A DNA stretch of 64,000 nt from NCBI GenBank assembly GCA_944320195.1, contig CALUGP010000009.1:1-64000 (forward strand), given 5' to 3'. This DNA is from an uncultured Prevotella sp. GTDB lineage: Bacteria > Bacteroidota > Bacteroidia > Bacteroidales > Bacteroidaceae. The notes below the pieces were generated by a model. The model saw only the letters and a program-made list of their open reading frames with translations. It was not told the origin of the DNA and did no database searches. Positions 27,274-36,606 of the stretch are shown here, one piece after another. Each line of letters begins with the position of its first letter. Positions within the stretch are counted from its first letter, which is position 1. The position numbers were made by a program, and so were the translations under genes.

Positions 27274-28541
27274 CCATTCACCGTGCCACACAGATAGGTG
27301 GACAGATTACCCGCATATCGACACCCCAAGCAAGCATCATCATTGATTTGGGACATAATCTACCCAATCACGCGGAAGATGAAGATGCTTATGACGATGA
27401 CTGTGCGATAGCTGGAATTACGGAAGGTTGTTCTGCCATACTCTATACGCATTACCATGGCGACCATATCGGATTGTTCCACCACGTGCCAGATAACCTA
27501 CCGCAATACATTGGTGAGGTCGCCAAACAAGTGGTTTACAGGAAATACAAGCAATTAAGTTTTCTACGTGAGTTGTCCCAGCAACAAAAATATCGTCATG
27601 CCTTAACTGTGGCTTCCGGGATGCATACGTTTCACGAGAACCAAAAATTACGTTTCGGAGACATTGTGGTTACCCCCTATTTTGTCAGCCATTCTGCCTA
27701 CGATGCCTATATGTTCCTGATAGAAGCGGAGGGGAAACGCATTCTGCACACGGGCGATTTCCGTGGACATGGTTATCTTAGCAAGGGCTTAATACTCACG
27801 ATTCAAAAGTATATTGGTCAAGTGGATGTGTTAATTATAGAAGGAACCATGCTTGCCCGAAAGGATGAAACCATCCTGACCGAAAGTGTATTGTCACAAA
27901 AAGCCTCCGAACTGATAAAAGAGCATAAGTATGTATTTGTTCATTGTTCGTCAACGGATATGGAGCGGCTGGCAAGTTTCAAGAATGCTACTCGAAGCAT
28001 GTTTCCCAAACGTCCTTTACTGGCCGATGAATACCAGAAGGACATCCTTGCTTTATTTTCTGAAACAGCGGGAAAGAAATCGCCTTGTTTTGATTTTGGC
28101 AAGATATATACTTATTCGGAAAAGAATCCTAAGCTGAAAGCATGGATGCAGGAAAAAGGATTTACTATGTTTATACGGGCGAGTGCTTCATTCAACAGAC
28201 TATTGGACTTGATTTTGCCAATGCTGCCTGTAGAAGGAAAGCCTCTCCTTATTTATTCCATGTGGGATGGGTACATTAACAGGGATGACACAAGAAATGA
28301 AGATTATGTATACTTGCAAAAACGATTTGCAGAAGTGGTGCAACTTCATACCAGCGGACATGCCACGGCAGACACGTTGCGTCGTGTCTGCGAGTTGACC
28401 AACCCTCGGCTTGCCATTCTTCCCATCCACAGAGATAAAGGAACAGATTTATCTTCTATTGGCATTCCTTCCCAACTGCAAGAGAGAATTGTAACTACAA
28501 GTTGTAAGTTAAGCAACGATATAAACATCGAATTTCTTTGA
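27264..28541 (+). CDS. Beta-CASP metallo-beta-lactamase-fold nuclease
   Basis: 425 residues. Metal ligands HYHGDH at about 57, HSAYD near 147 and HTGDFRGHG near 165 are those of MBL nucleases. The later LHTSGHATADTLRR and NPRLAILPIH match beta-CASP motifs B/C of RNase J and CPSF-like enzymes. So an RNA or DNA nuclease is more likely than a small-molecule hydrolase. There is no KH/S1 or C-terminal RNase J domain, so it is shorter than RNase J. It starts inside the end of the nuclease-like gene, as the last gene of the operon. A defence or nucleic-acid processing role is inferred. Confidence 0.83.
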   Translation: MQITIHRATQIGGQITRISTPQASIIIDLGHNLPNHAEDEDAYDDDCAIAGITEGCSAILYTHYHGDHIGLFHHVPDNLPQYIGEVAKQVVYRKYKQLSFLRELSQQQKYRHALTVASGMHTFHENQKLRFGDIVVTPYFVSHSAYDAYMFLIEAEGKRILHTGDFRGHGYLSKGLILTIQKYIGQVDVLIIEGTMLARKDETILTESVLSQKASELIKEHKYVFVHCSSTDMERLASFKNATRSMFPKRPLLADEYQKDILALFSETAGKKSPCFDFGKIYTYSEKNPKLKAWMQEKGFTMFIRASASFNRLLDLILPMLPVEGKPLLIYSMWDGYINRDDTRNEDYVYLQKRFAEVVQLHTSGHATADTLRRVCELTNPRLAILPIHRDKGTDLSSIGIPSQLQERIVTTSCKLSNDINIEFL

Positions 28542-29645
28542 GCATGGGGCTAATCAGTTTTGGTACGCCTGAAACACAAACTTGCTACCATAGAAAAACA
28601 ATGCCCCGACTTTGGAGTAACTCATAAGTCTTTTGGCAACTCAAAGGACAGCTTGCTGCTGCTTTTGGAACAAACGGGGTGTCCAGAGGGGTGCAACCCC
28701 GCTGGTTCATTGGGGCATTTTTAGCATTAGCGTCAGCGGTGCGTGAAGAAAACGCCCTAATGAGCTATGGCTTTTCTGTTCTCAAAAGCCTGTGAGAGTA
28801 CCAGCGGATAGGCAGACCTTTTCTTTTCATTGATATGATACACCTTTCCTTGTCGGCTGGTCGGACAGCAGGCAGGTCGGATGTCCGACCGACCTGTCTG
28901 CAGATAGTGGCATTTCCTTCCATCCGTTTGTCCCGCAGACTTGTTGGCGGATGAAAATCCGATGAATTGATGAGTTGACAGGATAATAAACTGATAACCA
29001 AAATGATATATGTTCATCATCGTTTCATCAAACTACTCGCCCCAAAAAAGTGATGTAGAGTGCGGTGTGTCCTTTCTCTTTTCATCAGCCCGATTCTCTT
29101 GTTGAAAGGTTGATGAAGACGTAAGTTGCTGTTTCTCTTTATGTTTATATATACTTTCATCATCTCATCAAAATATCAGAATTTTTCCAGCTGTGTTTTG
29201 TTTACCGTGTAGTAACGTCCTATTCCCCTTATAGGTGAATAATGACAATCCCGATTTACAATCCTGTAGAGAGTTGTACCTACGCAAATGATTTTTTTCT
29301 TCTTGTTCTTGATACAGGTTTTAGTGCTGCCTACATTCTGTCGGCAACGGGTTAAACATGGTTGCAAAGCTACGGAAGTGTCGGTAAAATCTTGATACGC
29401 AAATCTATGCGGAACGGCGCAAAATAGGTCATGCCAAAAGAAAATGCAGTATAAACGGGTGGCTCTTTCAGGTAAAAGGAGATAAAAAAGCCCGAAGTCG
29501 TGGAATATGCACTTCTTCGGGGACTGGTTGTTGCAGATAATTACAGATTGACTGACGCACTGATTTACGGATTTAATGACTTCATGTCGTCACTACGTCA
29601 GATTAAACCGTTAATCATCAAATGGCTGGACATTAAAAGTTCATG
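28542..29645. other. 1.1 kb gene-free stretch of the accessory island
   Basis: No convincing gene. Short frames on the minus strand (about 28757-29020 and 29176-29367) are without recognisable motifs and may be remnants. The block near 28650-28760 (GGGGTGTCCAGAGGGGTGCA) looks like the mobilization-region sequence of Bacteroides conjugative elements, from memory only. Confidence 0.4.
28947..29174. repeat. Cluster of TTCATCA / TGATGAA motifs
   Basis: About nine copies of TTCATCA or its reverse complement in roughly 230 bp (GATGAAAATCCGATGAA, TTCATCATCGTTTCATCAA, TTTTCATCAG, GGTTGATGAAG, TTTCATCATCTCATCAA). The clustering is like iterons or partition/excision binding sites. No replication gene is beside it. 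Confidence 0.5.
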
Positions 29646-30017
29646 CTAACATTCATACGGCATCCTGTTATTCACTGACACCAGCAGGACTTGTTCCTTT
29701 TTTCGCCGGCACAATCTTTCCAGCAGGACATTGCGAATCATTGCGGCACCTGACGTGTCAATGCGGAAAGCGAGTGCCACCACCATCGGCAGGGCATACA
29801 TGTCCGCATAATAGCCGTTGGGCAGCCTGATACGTTTTTCTGCTTCAAGTGGATTCAAAACTCCACACTTGTACACGGCACGGATGGCGGCACGGAGCGT
29901 CGGGGCGATTACCCCGAACAGTTCCACCAGCTCCATTTCATTCATCCATATATTACCTGTATCGGATGGTATGGTAATTCTACCATAGCTGTCCGTTGTG
30001 ATTATTTCCCGTTTCAT
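29646..30017 (-). CDS. Integrase-linked small HTH-like (RhuM-type) protein
   Basis: 123 residues. The region GNIWMNEMELVELFGVIAP resembles the N-terminal DNA-binding 'W-m-x-x-e-i-x-x-L-F-g-v' segment of RhuM/ANT proteins. The tail LLERLCRRKKEQ is basic. Its start overlaps the integrase stop (ATGA), so the two are co-translated. Such ORFs are common partners of Bacteroidota tyrosine integrases. The exact role (excision, regulation) is not known. Confidence 0.65.
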   Translation of the reverse strand: MKREIITTDSYGRITIPSDTGNIWMNEMELVELFGVIAPTLRAAIRAVYKCGVLNPLEAEKRIRLPNGYYADMYALPMVVALAFRIDTSGAAMIRNVLLERLCRRKKEQVLLVSVNNRMPYEC

Positions 30018-31243
30018 ATCCCTGCCATTTTCACGTTTCCGAATGATTTGCTCAGTTTGTCGCTCAGCATCGTGAGGTCATTATCCAATTTCTGCACGGT
30101 TATCTTCGCATAGATTTGCGTGGTCTCAATGTTCGTATGCCCCAAAATACGGCTGACGCTCTCGATTGGCATCCCTTTGCTGAGAGCCAGGGTCGCAAAC
30201 CCGTGCCTTGCGCAATGAAAGCTGATTTTCTTGGTGATGCCGCATTCCTTTATCATCTTTCCCATACGCTTGCATATTGACCAATAGTTGAGATTGGGAA
30301 ATACAAGATTGTTTTCCTGAAAAGCCTTGTAACGCTCGATTATCTGCAAGGGAATATCCAGCAGCTTTACCTGAAACGGTACACCCGTCTTGTGTCGTTT
30401 GGAAATAATCCATTTCTCACCGTTCACTTCCACAATTTGGTCGTTGTTTAATTCCTTTATATCCACGAATGAGAGGGCGGTAAAACTGGCGAAAACAAAA
30501 ATATCACGGAGATAGGAGTTCTTGGGGTCTTTGAACTGAAATTCCATTAATGTTTTCAGCTCATTCTCCGTCAGATATTCACGCTCTTTCGTGTTCGGGC
30601 TTATATGGAACTGGGCAAACGGATTTCTCGGTATATGTCCGTTGAAATGCGCTCGCATCACCACACCTTTCAGCCACATGCAGTTTTCCCATATCGAACC
30701 GTTGTGCAGTCCGGCTTCGTTGGAAAGGAACACGGCGAACTCCTTGATGAAGTCGGGCGTAAGTTCAGGCATGGAGATGTCGTTCCGCTTGTAATGTGAC
30801 CTGATGAATGCCGCCACATGGTTTCTTGCCCGTACCCTTGCCATATAGGTAGCCCTGACCCTGTCTTTTCCGACACGCTTCTTGAACACTTCATTTTCCT
30901 TGTCGAAGGCACCGAGCAATGTTTCATACTCACCGCCCAATCCCTGATAGGCATTGCGTACCATTTCTGCCGTTACATACGCTTCACGGTCGGATATACG
31001 CTGGTAATGCTTGATGATTTGAGCCTTGATGTTGTCAAGCACAAGATTGGTTTCCCTCGCTTCCATACTCTTGCCCTTTGCCTTGTTCCCTTTGGCATCC
31101 CAAAGCTCTTTCGGGATAGTCCGTTTGCAGCTGAACTGTGCTACCGTTCCGTTGATTGTAACTCGTCCCATGATGGGGACAATTCCGTTCTTTACCTTAC
31201 TGCCGTTCACGTAGAACAGCACCTTGAATGTGCTTCTTGCCAT
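30014..31243 (-). CDS. Tyrosine site-specific recombinase (integrase), IntDOT-like
   Basis: 409 residues. Arm-binding N-terminus, SAM-like core domain (about 110-215), and catalytic domain with FTALSFVDIKEL, KRHKTG (Lys), HCARHGFATLAL (His-x-x-Arg), LGHTN (His) and Tyr in TTQIYAKI. The usual first Arg is replaced by Ser in TALSFVD, as in IntDOT of CTnDOT, which is still active. Promoter and attachment sequences should lie between 31244 and 31500. It is intact and probably drove insertion of the island. Confidence 0.93.
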   Translation of the reverse strand: MARSTFKVLFYVNGSKVKNGIVPIMGRVTINGTVAQFSCKRTIPKELWDAKGNKAKGKSMEARETNLVLDNIKAQIIKHYQRISDREAYVTAEMVRNAYQGLGGEYETLLGAFDKENEVFKKRVGKDRVRATYMARVRARNHVAAFIRSHYKRNDISMPELTPDFIKEFAVFLSNEAGLHNGSIWENCMWLKGVVMRAHFNGHIPRNPFAQFHISPNTKEREYLTENELKTLMEFQFKDPKNSYLRDIFVFASFTALSFVDIKELNNDQIVEVNGEKWIISKRHKTGVPFQVKLLDIPLQIIERYKAFQENNLVFPNLNYWSICKRMGKMIKECGITKKISFHCARHGFATLALSKGMPIESVSRILGHTNIETTQIYAKITVQKLDNDLTMLSDKLSKSFGNVKMAGI

Positions 31244-31353
31244 ACTCGTTTCTTTTTGGTTGCAAAACTATAAATCAACGAGTTACCTATTGATAAGCAA
31301 AGCTGCGCAGAACGCCGCAAAATGAAACAGGGACTGTTAAATCTGCACTTTCA

Positions 31354-31379
31354 TCGGGTAATGATTAGGAAACCGTTCT
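31354..31379. repeat. Right copy of an imperfect 26-bp direct repeat (attR candidate)
   Basis: Matches 25417-25442 at 22 of 26 bases with an identical 11-bp start TCGGGTAATGA. It lies 111 bases upstream of the integrase start codon, a usual place for an attachment end. Confidence 0.4.
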
Positions 31380-31646
31380 TTTGCTTTAATCTGCTTTAAG
31401 ACGGTTTTCAACTGTCTGCCCAACTTCTGCGTTTTTCTTCTAACTCCCTAATTATCAAATCCTGTTGCGTTAATCTGCTGCAATTCGGCGGATATTCCAG
31501 AGATTTTTAGTAATTTTGCAGCCTGCAAATTGAGTGTAGTGGAGTAGTCGCCGGCCGGTAAAGCCCGGTCAAGGCAATCTATCTGAAGCTACAGCTTGCT
31601 CCGCAATGCGTAACATGTTGGCTGTCAGGATGTTGCGTCATGCCAT

Positions 31647-31700
31647 GCAAAAGGCCGCCTTTCGGGCGATAAAAGGCCGTCTTTTGCGATGCGATATGCC
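31647..31700. repeat. Copies of the GCAAAAGGCCGTCTTTTGC repeat family
   Basis: GCAAAAGGCCGCCTTT at 31647 and AAAAGGCCGTCTTTTGC from 31671 followed by GATGCGATATGCC; the same words occur at 17464-17523. The stretch 31560-31880 has no gene. Confidence 0.65.
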
Positions 31701-31883
31701 ATGAGTTGGGAAACTGCCTGATTCGGGCTTCATTGGCAAGCGTGCCATGCAGGCAAGCCGGTGGCGGAATGCGGCTCTTCTGACTGCGCACAGGCGGACT
31801 TTCATAGTTATGGCTGTAAGTTGTAGGACGTATATTGAAAAATATCCTTAACTTTTGGTTTATTTAACTGCAAGGTTTTGCCG

Positions 31884-31919
31884 TTATTTGGATTTTTCAT
31901 AAAAAATGCCCATCTTTGC
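31884..31919 (+). promoter_or_regulatory. Promoter for the OM protein gene at 31969
   Basis: A -33 like TTATTTGG (31884-31891) and a -7 like CATCTTTGC (31911-31919) have about 20-base spacing, of Bacteroidota type, 50 bases before the ATG. Confidence 0.6.
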
Positions 31920-31968
31920 AGGCGATTTTGTCGTCCGTTCGGGCTTAACAGAATATTTGGAATAGAAA

Positions 31969-33273
31969 ATGAATTTTTATAAGAGAGTTTTAGGCGCTGT
32001 CGCGTTGGCGTCGGTTGGCATTGTTCCGGCTGCGGCCCAGAGCGGTACGAATTCGCCTTACAGCCAATACGGATTGGGCTTGTTGAACGAGCAGTCGAGC
32101 GGTTTCAACCGCGGCATGAACGGTTTGGGGCTTGGATTCAGGGAGCACAACCAGGTGAACTACATAAATCCCGCGTCTTATTCCGCCTTGGATTCGTTGA
32201 CGTTTATTTTCGATGTCGGCATGTCGGGACAGATAACCAATTTTGAAGAGAACGGACAGAAAAAGAATGCGAAGAACGCAGACTTCGAGTATGCCGTAGC
32301 CGCGTTCCGCGCCTTCAAGCATGTAGGTGTCAGCTTCGGCATAGTGCCGCTGACGAATGTCGGCTACAATTATTCCATTACCGGCTACCTTAATGACAAC
32401 CGCAACGTCGCATACGTTAACACTTACGCCGGCAGCGGTGGCATACACCAGGTTTATGTAGGCGCCGGATGGGAGTTCCTGAAAGGTTTGTCAGTAGGAG
32501 CCAATGTCTCATATCTCTGGGGAGACATTGACCGCTCGGTAGTAAACAGTTACAGTGACAATTACATCAACACGTTGTCGAAGTATTATTCAGCGACGGT
32601 AAGCAGCTACAAGCTTGATTTCGGCTTGCAGTATTCAGCCAGGATAAACAAGAAAAACACTCTTACCGTGGGACTTGCATACGGAATAGGGCACAAGCTC
32701 AATGCCGACCCGACATGCAGGGTGATATCGACGAACACAATGACAGCCGTTGCCGACACAACCTCGTTTACAGTGAACAACGGTCTTGAGATACCGACAT
32801 CGTTCGGTGGCGGCCTTGCTTGGAACCACAATGACAAGCTTAAGCTTGGAGCCGACTTCACATACCAGCAGTGGGGCAGTCTGAAATATCCCGTGTACAA
32901 GGTCGTTAATGACGTCCAGTCGTATGAGTTGACCGACGGATATTATTCAGACCGCTATAAGGTGACATTCGGCGGAGAGTATTGCAACGGTGCCATGAGC
33001 CGCAACTTCTTCGATAGGATACGTTTCAGGGCCGGAGTCTCTTATGCTACACCTTATTATAAAGTTAACGGCAAGGACGGGCCTGGCGAAATAAGCGCAA
33101 GCATAGGTTTGGGCATACCGATAATAAACGCTTACAACAACCGTTCCATGCTCAACATCTCAGGGCAGTGGGTGCGTTCCGCCGCAAAGGGATTGTTGAC
33201 TGAAAACACCTTCCGCATCAATATCGGCATAACCTTTAACGAAAGCTGGTTCATGAAGTGGAAATTTGATTGA
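31969..33273 (+). CDS. Outer-membrane beta-barrel protein
   Basis: 434 residues with a signal peptide (RVLGAVALASVGIVPAAAQ). The first part of the mature protein (NSPYSQYGLGLL, RGMNGLGLGFREHNQVNYINPASYSALDSLTF) and many alternating amphipathic strands ending in an aromatic-rich strand (SWFMKWKFD) match the FadL/PorP-like outer-membrane protein plan in Bacteroidota. It is 25 bases from the LptC-like gene and appears to share an operon with it and the PpiD-like gene. Substrate unknown. Confidence 0.72.
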   Translation: MNFYKRVLGAVALASVGIVPAAAQSGTNSPYSQYGLGLLNEQSSGFNRGMNGLGLGFREHNQVNYINPASYSALDSLTFIFDVGMSGQITNFEENGQKKNAKNADFEYAVAAFRAFKHVGVSFGIVPLTNVGYNYSITGYLNDNRNVAYVNTYAGSGGIHQVYVGAGWEFLKGLSVGANVSYLWGDIDRSVVNSYSDNYINTLSKYYSATVSSYKLDFGLQYSARINKKNTLTVGLAYGIGHKLNADPTCRVISTNTMTAVADTTSFTVNNGLEIPTSFGGGLAWNHNDKLKLGADFTYQQWGSLKYPVYKVVNDVQSYELTDGYYSDRYKVTFGGEYCNGAMSRNFFDRIRFRAGVSYATPYYKVNGKDGPGEISASIGLGIPIINAYNNRSMLNISGQWVRSAAKGLLTENTFRINIGITFNESWFMKWKFD

Positions 33274-33298
33274 CGACGGAATATAAATTGTTTGGAAC

Positions 33299-33934
33299 TT
33301 GAAACTGACACCCTGCATACTCGTTCTCATGTTCGCCTTTCTTGCTTGTCAGGAGAGGCAGGAGCATATTGCGCCCGCCGTCAATCCGAAAGACTCGGTT
33401 TCGATGATGGTGTCATACGGAGTAAACACCCTTGTGTCAGACTCGGGCATGATGAAATACCGCATCGTGGCGGAATGCTGGGAGGTAAACCAGGCAAAGA
33501 AACCGTCGCGTTGGATATTCGAAAAAGGATTGTTTCTGGAGCAGTTTGACCCTACATTCCATGTTGAGGCCTATATCCAGTGTGACACGGCATATTATTT
33601 TGACCAGGAGAAGTTGTGGGAATTGCGTGGACGTGTACGTGTAAGGAACGTAGAAGGACTGCGTTTCTCAAGCGAAGAACTTTTCTGGGATCAAAACAGG
33701 CATGAGCTTTACAGCTATAAATATTCACACTTGGTTACGCCGGAGAGGGAAATGGAGGGAACATACTTCCGCAGCAACGAGCGTATGACGAATTATACCA
33801 TAACCAATTCCAAAGGCTCCTTCGTAAAAGGCGGAATGGGTGAAAACGAAGGCGACAGCATCTTGGCTGCGCCAGACACGGTCAAGGCAAGAAAAAGATT
33901 GCCTACAACGCCGTCTGCAAAGAAAACGCAATAA
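33299..33934 (+). CDS. lptC: LptC-like lipoprotein (LPS export, periplasmic part)
   Basis: 211 residues. Starting at TTG 33299 gives a lipoprotein signal with lipobox LAC (ILVLMFAFLAC). The rest is the LptC beta-jellyroll family: SWEVNQ-like strand (CWEVNQAKKPSRWIFEKGLFLEQF), then AYIQCDTAYYFDQEKLWELRGRVRVRN, then SSEELFWDQNRHELYSY. LptC links the inner-membrane LptBFG exporter to LptA. lptG/lptF-type permease is at 52435-53655 elsewhere. No ATG gives the signal peptide, hence the unusual TTG start. Confidence 0.78.
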   Translation: MKLTPCILVLMFAFLACQERQEHIAPAVNPKDSVSMMVSYGVNTLVSDSGMMKYRIVAECWEVNQAKKPSRWIFEKGLFLEQFDPTFHVEAYIQCDTAYYFDQEKLWELRGRVRVRNVEGLRFSSEELFWDQNRHELYSYKYSHLVTPEREMEGTYFRSNERMTNYTITNSKGSFVKGGMGENEGDSILAAPDTVKARKRLPTTPSAKKTQ

Positions 33935-34013
33935 AAACAATTCATAAACAGTCTAAACAAACCATGACGACAACTTTTTATCGGAAAAATAATTGTTTTT
34001 GTTTTCTTTTTTG

Positions 34014-34022
34014 TAATTTTGT
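34014..34022 (+). promoter_or_regulatory. Putative -7 box for the PpiD-like gene
   Basis: TAATTTTGT at 34014-34022 after a T-rich run, 62 bases before the ATG at 34084. This suggests separate transcription from the gene at 33299. Confidence 0.4.
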
Positions 34023-34083
34023 GCGCTAAATTGCAATATGAATGTTTCATTATAGAATAATTAAAAAATAAATATTTGTAATA

Positions 34084-36225
34084 ATGGCAGTATTAGGAAA
34101 AATTAGAAGCAAAGGCGTAATCCTTATCTGTGTGATAGGTATAGCCCTCTTTGCGTTTATTGCCGAAGAGTTCTTTCGTTCATGTGATAGCGTAAGCAAT
34201 GAGCGAAGGGCGCAAGTAGGCGAGGTTTTAGGTGACAAAGTCAACGTGCAGGACTTCCAGAAACTGGTTGACGAGTACACTAACGTCATAAGGATGACGC
34301 AAGGTCGCGACAATCTTACAGACGAAGAAATGAATCAAGTGAAAGATGTCGTGTGGAACACTTTTGTCCAGAACGAGATCATCAATCACGAAGCAGAGGA
34401 ATTAGGATTGAAAGTTACAGACCAAGAGTTGCAGAACGTACTGAACGCCGGTACCAATCCGATGCTTTTGCAGACTCCTTTTGTGAACAGGCAGACGGGA
34501 CGTTTCGATGCCAACATGCTCAAGCAGTTCCTTGCTGAATATAAGCAGGCCCAGGGAACAAGTGCGCAGCTTGCAGACCAATACCGTAACCTTTACGATT
34601 TTTGGACATTTGTTGAAAAGTCTTTGCGTCAGCAATTGTTGGTACAAAAGTATCAGACCCTGTTCGCAGGATGCTTGTTCTCTAATCCCGTATCTGCAAA
34701 GATGGCTTATAATGACGAGAATCAGGAGAACAACATTCAGCTTGCAGCCTTTGCTTATACCTCCGTTAATGACAACAAGGTAAAGATTACAGAAAGCGAC
34801 TTGAAGGCCAAGTATGAGGAATTGAAGCCTCGTTTCAGACAGTATGACGAGACACGTTCAATCAAATACGTCGATTTCCAGGTTGTTCCTTCACAGGCAG
34901 ACCGCAAGGCGCTTGACAAGACTGTGAATGAATACATGAAGGTGTTGCGTGACACGGCTGATCCTTCTGGAATTATAAGGAAGAGCGGTTCCGTTGTAGC
35001 CTATCTTGGAATACCTCAGACAAAAGCAGCTTTCCCCTCAGACATAGCAGCGCGTCTTGATTCTATCGCCGTTGGAACAACGACTTCGCCTGTTGAAAAC
35101 AAAACGGACAATACGCTTAATGTTATAAAGCTTATTTCAAAAGTTACAATGCCAGACTCTGTGCAATTCCGTGCAATACAGGTAGGAGGCACTACTGCCG
35201 ACGAGGCTGTGAAGCGTGCGGACAGTATTTATACCGCATTGCAGGCTGGCGCAGACTTTGAGGCTGTAGCCAAGAAGTATGGCCAGACGGGTGAAAAGAC
35301 ATGGATCACTTCTGCGCAGTATCAGAATGCGCCTTCAATGGACAACGATACGAAGAATTACATCAACACGCTTAATACGCTTGGTGTCAATGAAACAAAG
35401 AATATAAAACTCACTCAGGGCAATATTGTTCTTCAGGTTACAGACCGTAAGGCAATGACAAATAAATATGTTGCCGCTGTAATCAAGAAGCCTATCGAGT
35501 TCTCAAAAGACACTTATTCGGCAGCATACAACAAGTTCAGCCGCTTTGTAAGCGAGAATCAGACACTTGAGGCAATGCAGAAGAACGCTGCTAAATATGG
35601 TTATACAGTTCGTGAACGTGCCGACGTGCGCAATTCAGAGCATTATGTTGCTGGTGTAAGCGATACCCGTGAGGCCATGAAGTGGCTGTTTGGTGCCAAG
35701 GAGAACGAAGTGTCTCCGCTTTATGAGTGTGGCGAGAATGACCATCTGCTAGTTCTTATACTTACAAAGATAAACAAAGAAGGTTATCGCTCACTTGAAG
35801 ACGAGAGTGTCAAGAGCTATGTGAGAAGCGAAGTTGTTCGCGACAAGAAGGCTGAAATGCTTATGGCTCAGGCCAAGGGCGTGAACAGCGTGTCGGCTGC
35901 AAAGGGCAAAGGCGCAAAGGTGTCAACTGTCAATCAGGTTACATTCGCCGCTCCTGTGTTCGTCCAGTCTACAGGTATGAGTGAGCCGGCATTGAGCGGT
36001 GCTGTTGCAGCTACGGCAAAAGGCAAGTTCTGTTCTAAGCCGATCAAGGGTATGGGTGGCGTCTACATGTTCCAGGTAACGGAAAAGAAGATGCGTCAGG
36101 TTAAGTTTAACGAGAAAGAGTATGAGCAGCGTCAGCGCCAGAAGGTAATGCAGTATGCAGGCAACTTCATGCAGGAGCTTTACTTCAAGGCTGGTGTTAA
36201 AGACAATCGTTACATGTTCTTCTAA
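34084..36225 (+). CDS. SurA/PpiD-like peptidyl-prolyl isomerase chaperone
   Basis: 713 residues, anchored by one N-terminal helix (GVILICVIGIALFAFIAEEFF), as in PpiD. The N-terminal SurA-like chaperone domain (RAQVGEVLGDKVNVQDFQKLVDEY, NEIINHEAEELGLKVTDQEL) is followed by parvulin domain(s) around 270-370, with the strand/helix pattern but weak catalytic motif, and a coiled C-terminus. It helps fold envelope and outer-membrane proteins in the periplasm. Transcription ends at the hairpin 36246-36287. Confidence 0.85.
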   Translation: MAVLGKIRSKGVILICVIGIALFAFIAEEFFRSCDSVSNERRAQVGEVLGDKVNVQDFQKLVDEYTNVIRMTQGRDNLTDEEMNQVKDVVWNTFVQNEIINHEAEELGLKVTDQELQNVLNAGTNPMLLQTPFVNRQTGRFDANMLKQFLAEYKQAQGTSAQLADQYRNLYDFWTFVEKSLRQQLLVQKYQTLFAGCLFSNPVSAKMAYNDENQENNIQLAAFAYTSVNDNKVKITESDLKAKYEELKPRFRQYDETRSIKYVDFQVVPSQADRKALDKTVNEYMKVLRDTADPSGIIRKSGSVVAYLGIPQTKAAFPSDIAARLDSIAVGTTTSPVENKTDNTLNVIKLISKVTMPDSVQFRAIQVGGTTADEAVKRADSIYTALQAGADFEAVAKKYGQTGEKTWITSAQYQNAPSMDNDTKNYINTLNTLGVNETKNIKLTQGNIVLQVTDRKAMTNKYVAAVIKKPIEFSKDTYSAAYNKFSRFVSENQTLEAMQKNAAKYGYTVRERADVRNSEHYVAGVSDTREAMKWLFGAKENEVSPLYECGENDHLLVLILTKINKEGYRSLEDESVKSYVRSEVVRDKKAEMLMAQAKGVNSVSAAKGKGAKVSTVNQVTFAAPVFVQSTGMSEPALSGAVAATAKGKFCSKPIKGMGGVYMFQVTEKKMRQVKFNEKEYEQRQRQKVMQYAGNFMQELYFKAGVKDNRYMFF

Positions 36226-36245
36226 CAATAAGAGACTTTAAAATT

Positions 36246-36287
36246 AAAACCGGTTGGGCGGAGTGTTCCGCACAACCGGTTTTATTT
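36246..36287 (+). terminator. Rho-independent terminator
   Basis: Stem AAAACCGGTTG / CAACCGGTTTT with an inner GCGGA...TCCGC stem and a following TTTATTTT tract, 20 bases after the PpiD-like stop. Confidence 0.85.
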
Positions 36288-36321
36288 TGTTCGCAATTAA
36301 ACGTTTTTTAGTTTAATACAA

Positions 36322-36554
36322 CGTGAGTTCGGCATAACAGGAATGTCACAATTATCAGTTTTTTGCAAGTCGGTGTCAAGTCGTCATTCCGCTGAAAAGC
36401 GGAATCCAGCTGAAAGGACAAAAGCGGCTTGCCACTATAGCAGCTTTCTGGATTCCGCTTTTCAGCGGAATGACGACTTGACACTGAGCGGCAGAAAAGC
36501 AATGTGGTAAGAAACTCTATAATTGGAAAGATGATTCCTTATACCGAACTCACG
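36322..36554. repeat. Miniature inverted-repeat element, copy 2, with nested palindrome
   Basis: Ends CGTGAGTTCGGCATAAC and inverse (TTATACCGAACTCACG) are the same as 16917-17072. The middle holds GTCATTCCGCTGAAAAGCGG...AATCCAG and its inverse, a palindrome of the type seen at 18001-18135. One element seems to have entered another. Confidence 0.8.
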
Positions 36555-36606
36555 AACACAGGTTTGTCTGTCGTGTGTTCAGGCATGACCATTGGAAAAT
36601 GTTTTG

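Noticed and set aside
28757..29020. Small minus-strand frame in the island
   Set aside because: No motif and lies among repeat words; kept only as a possible remnant.
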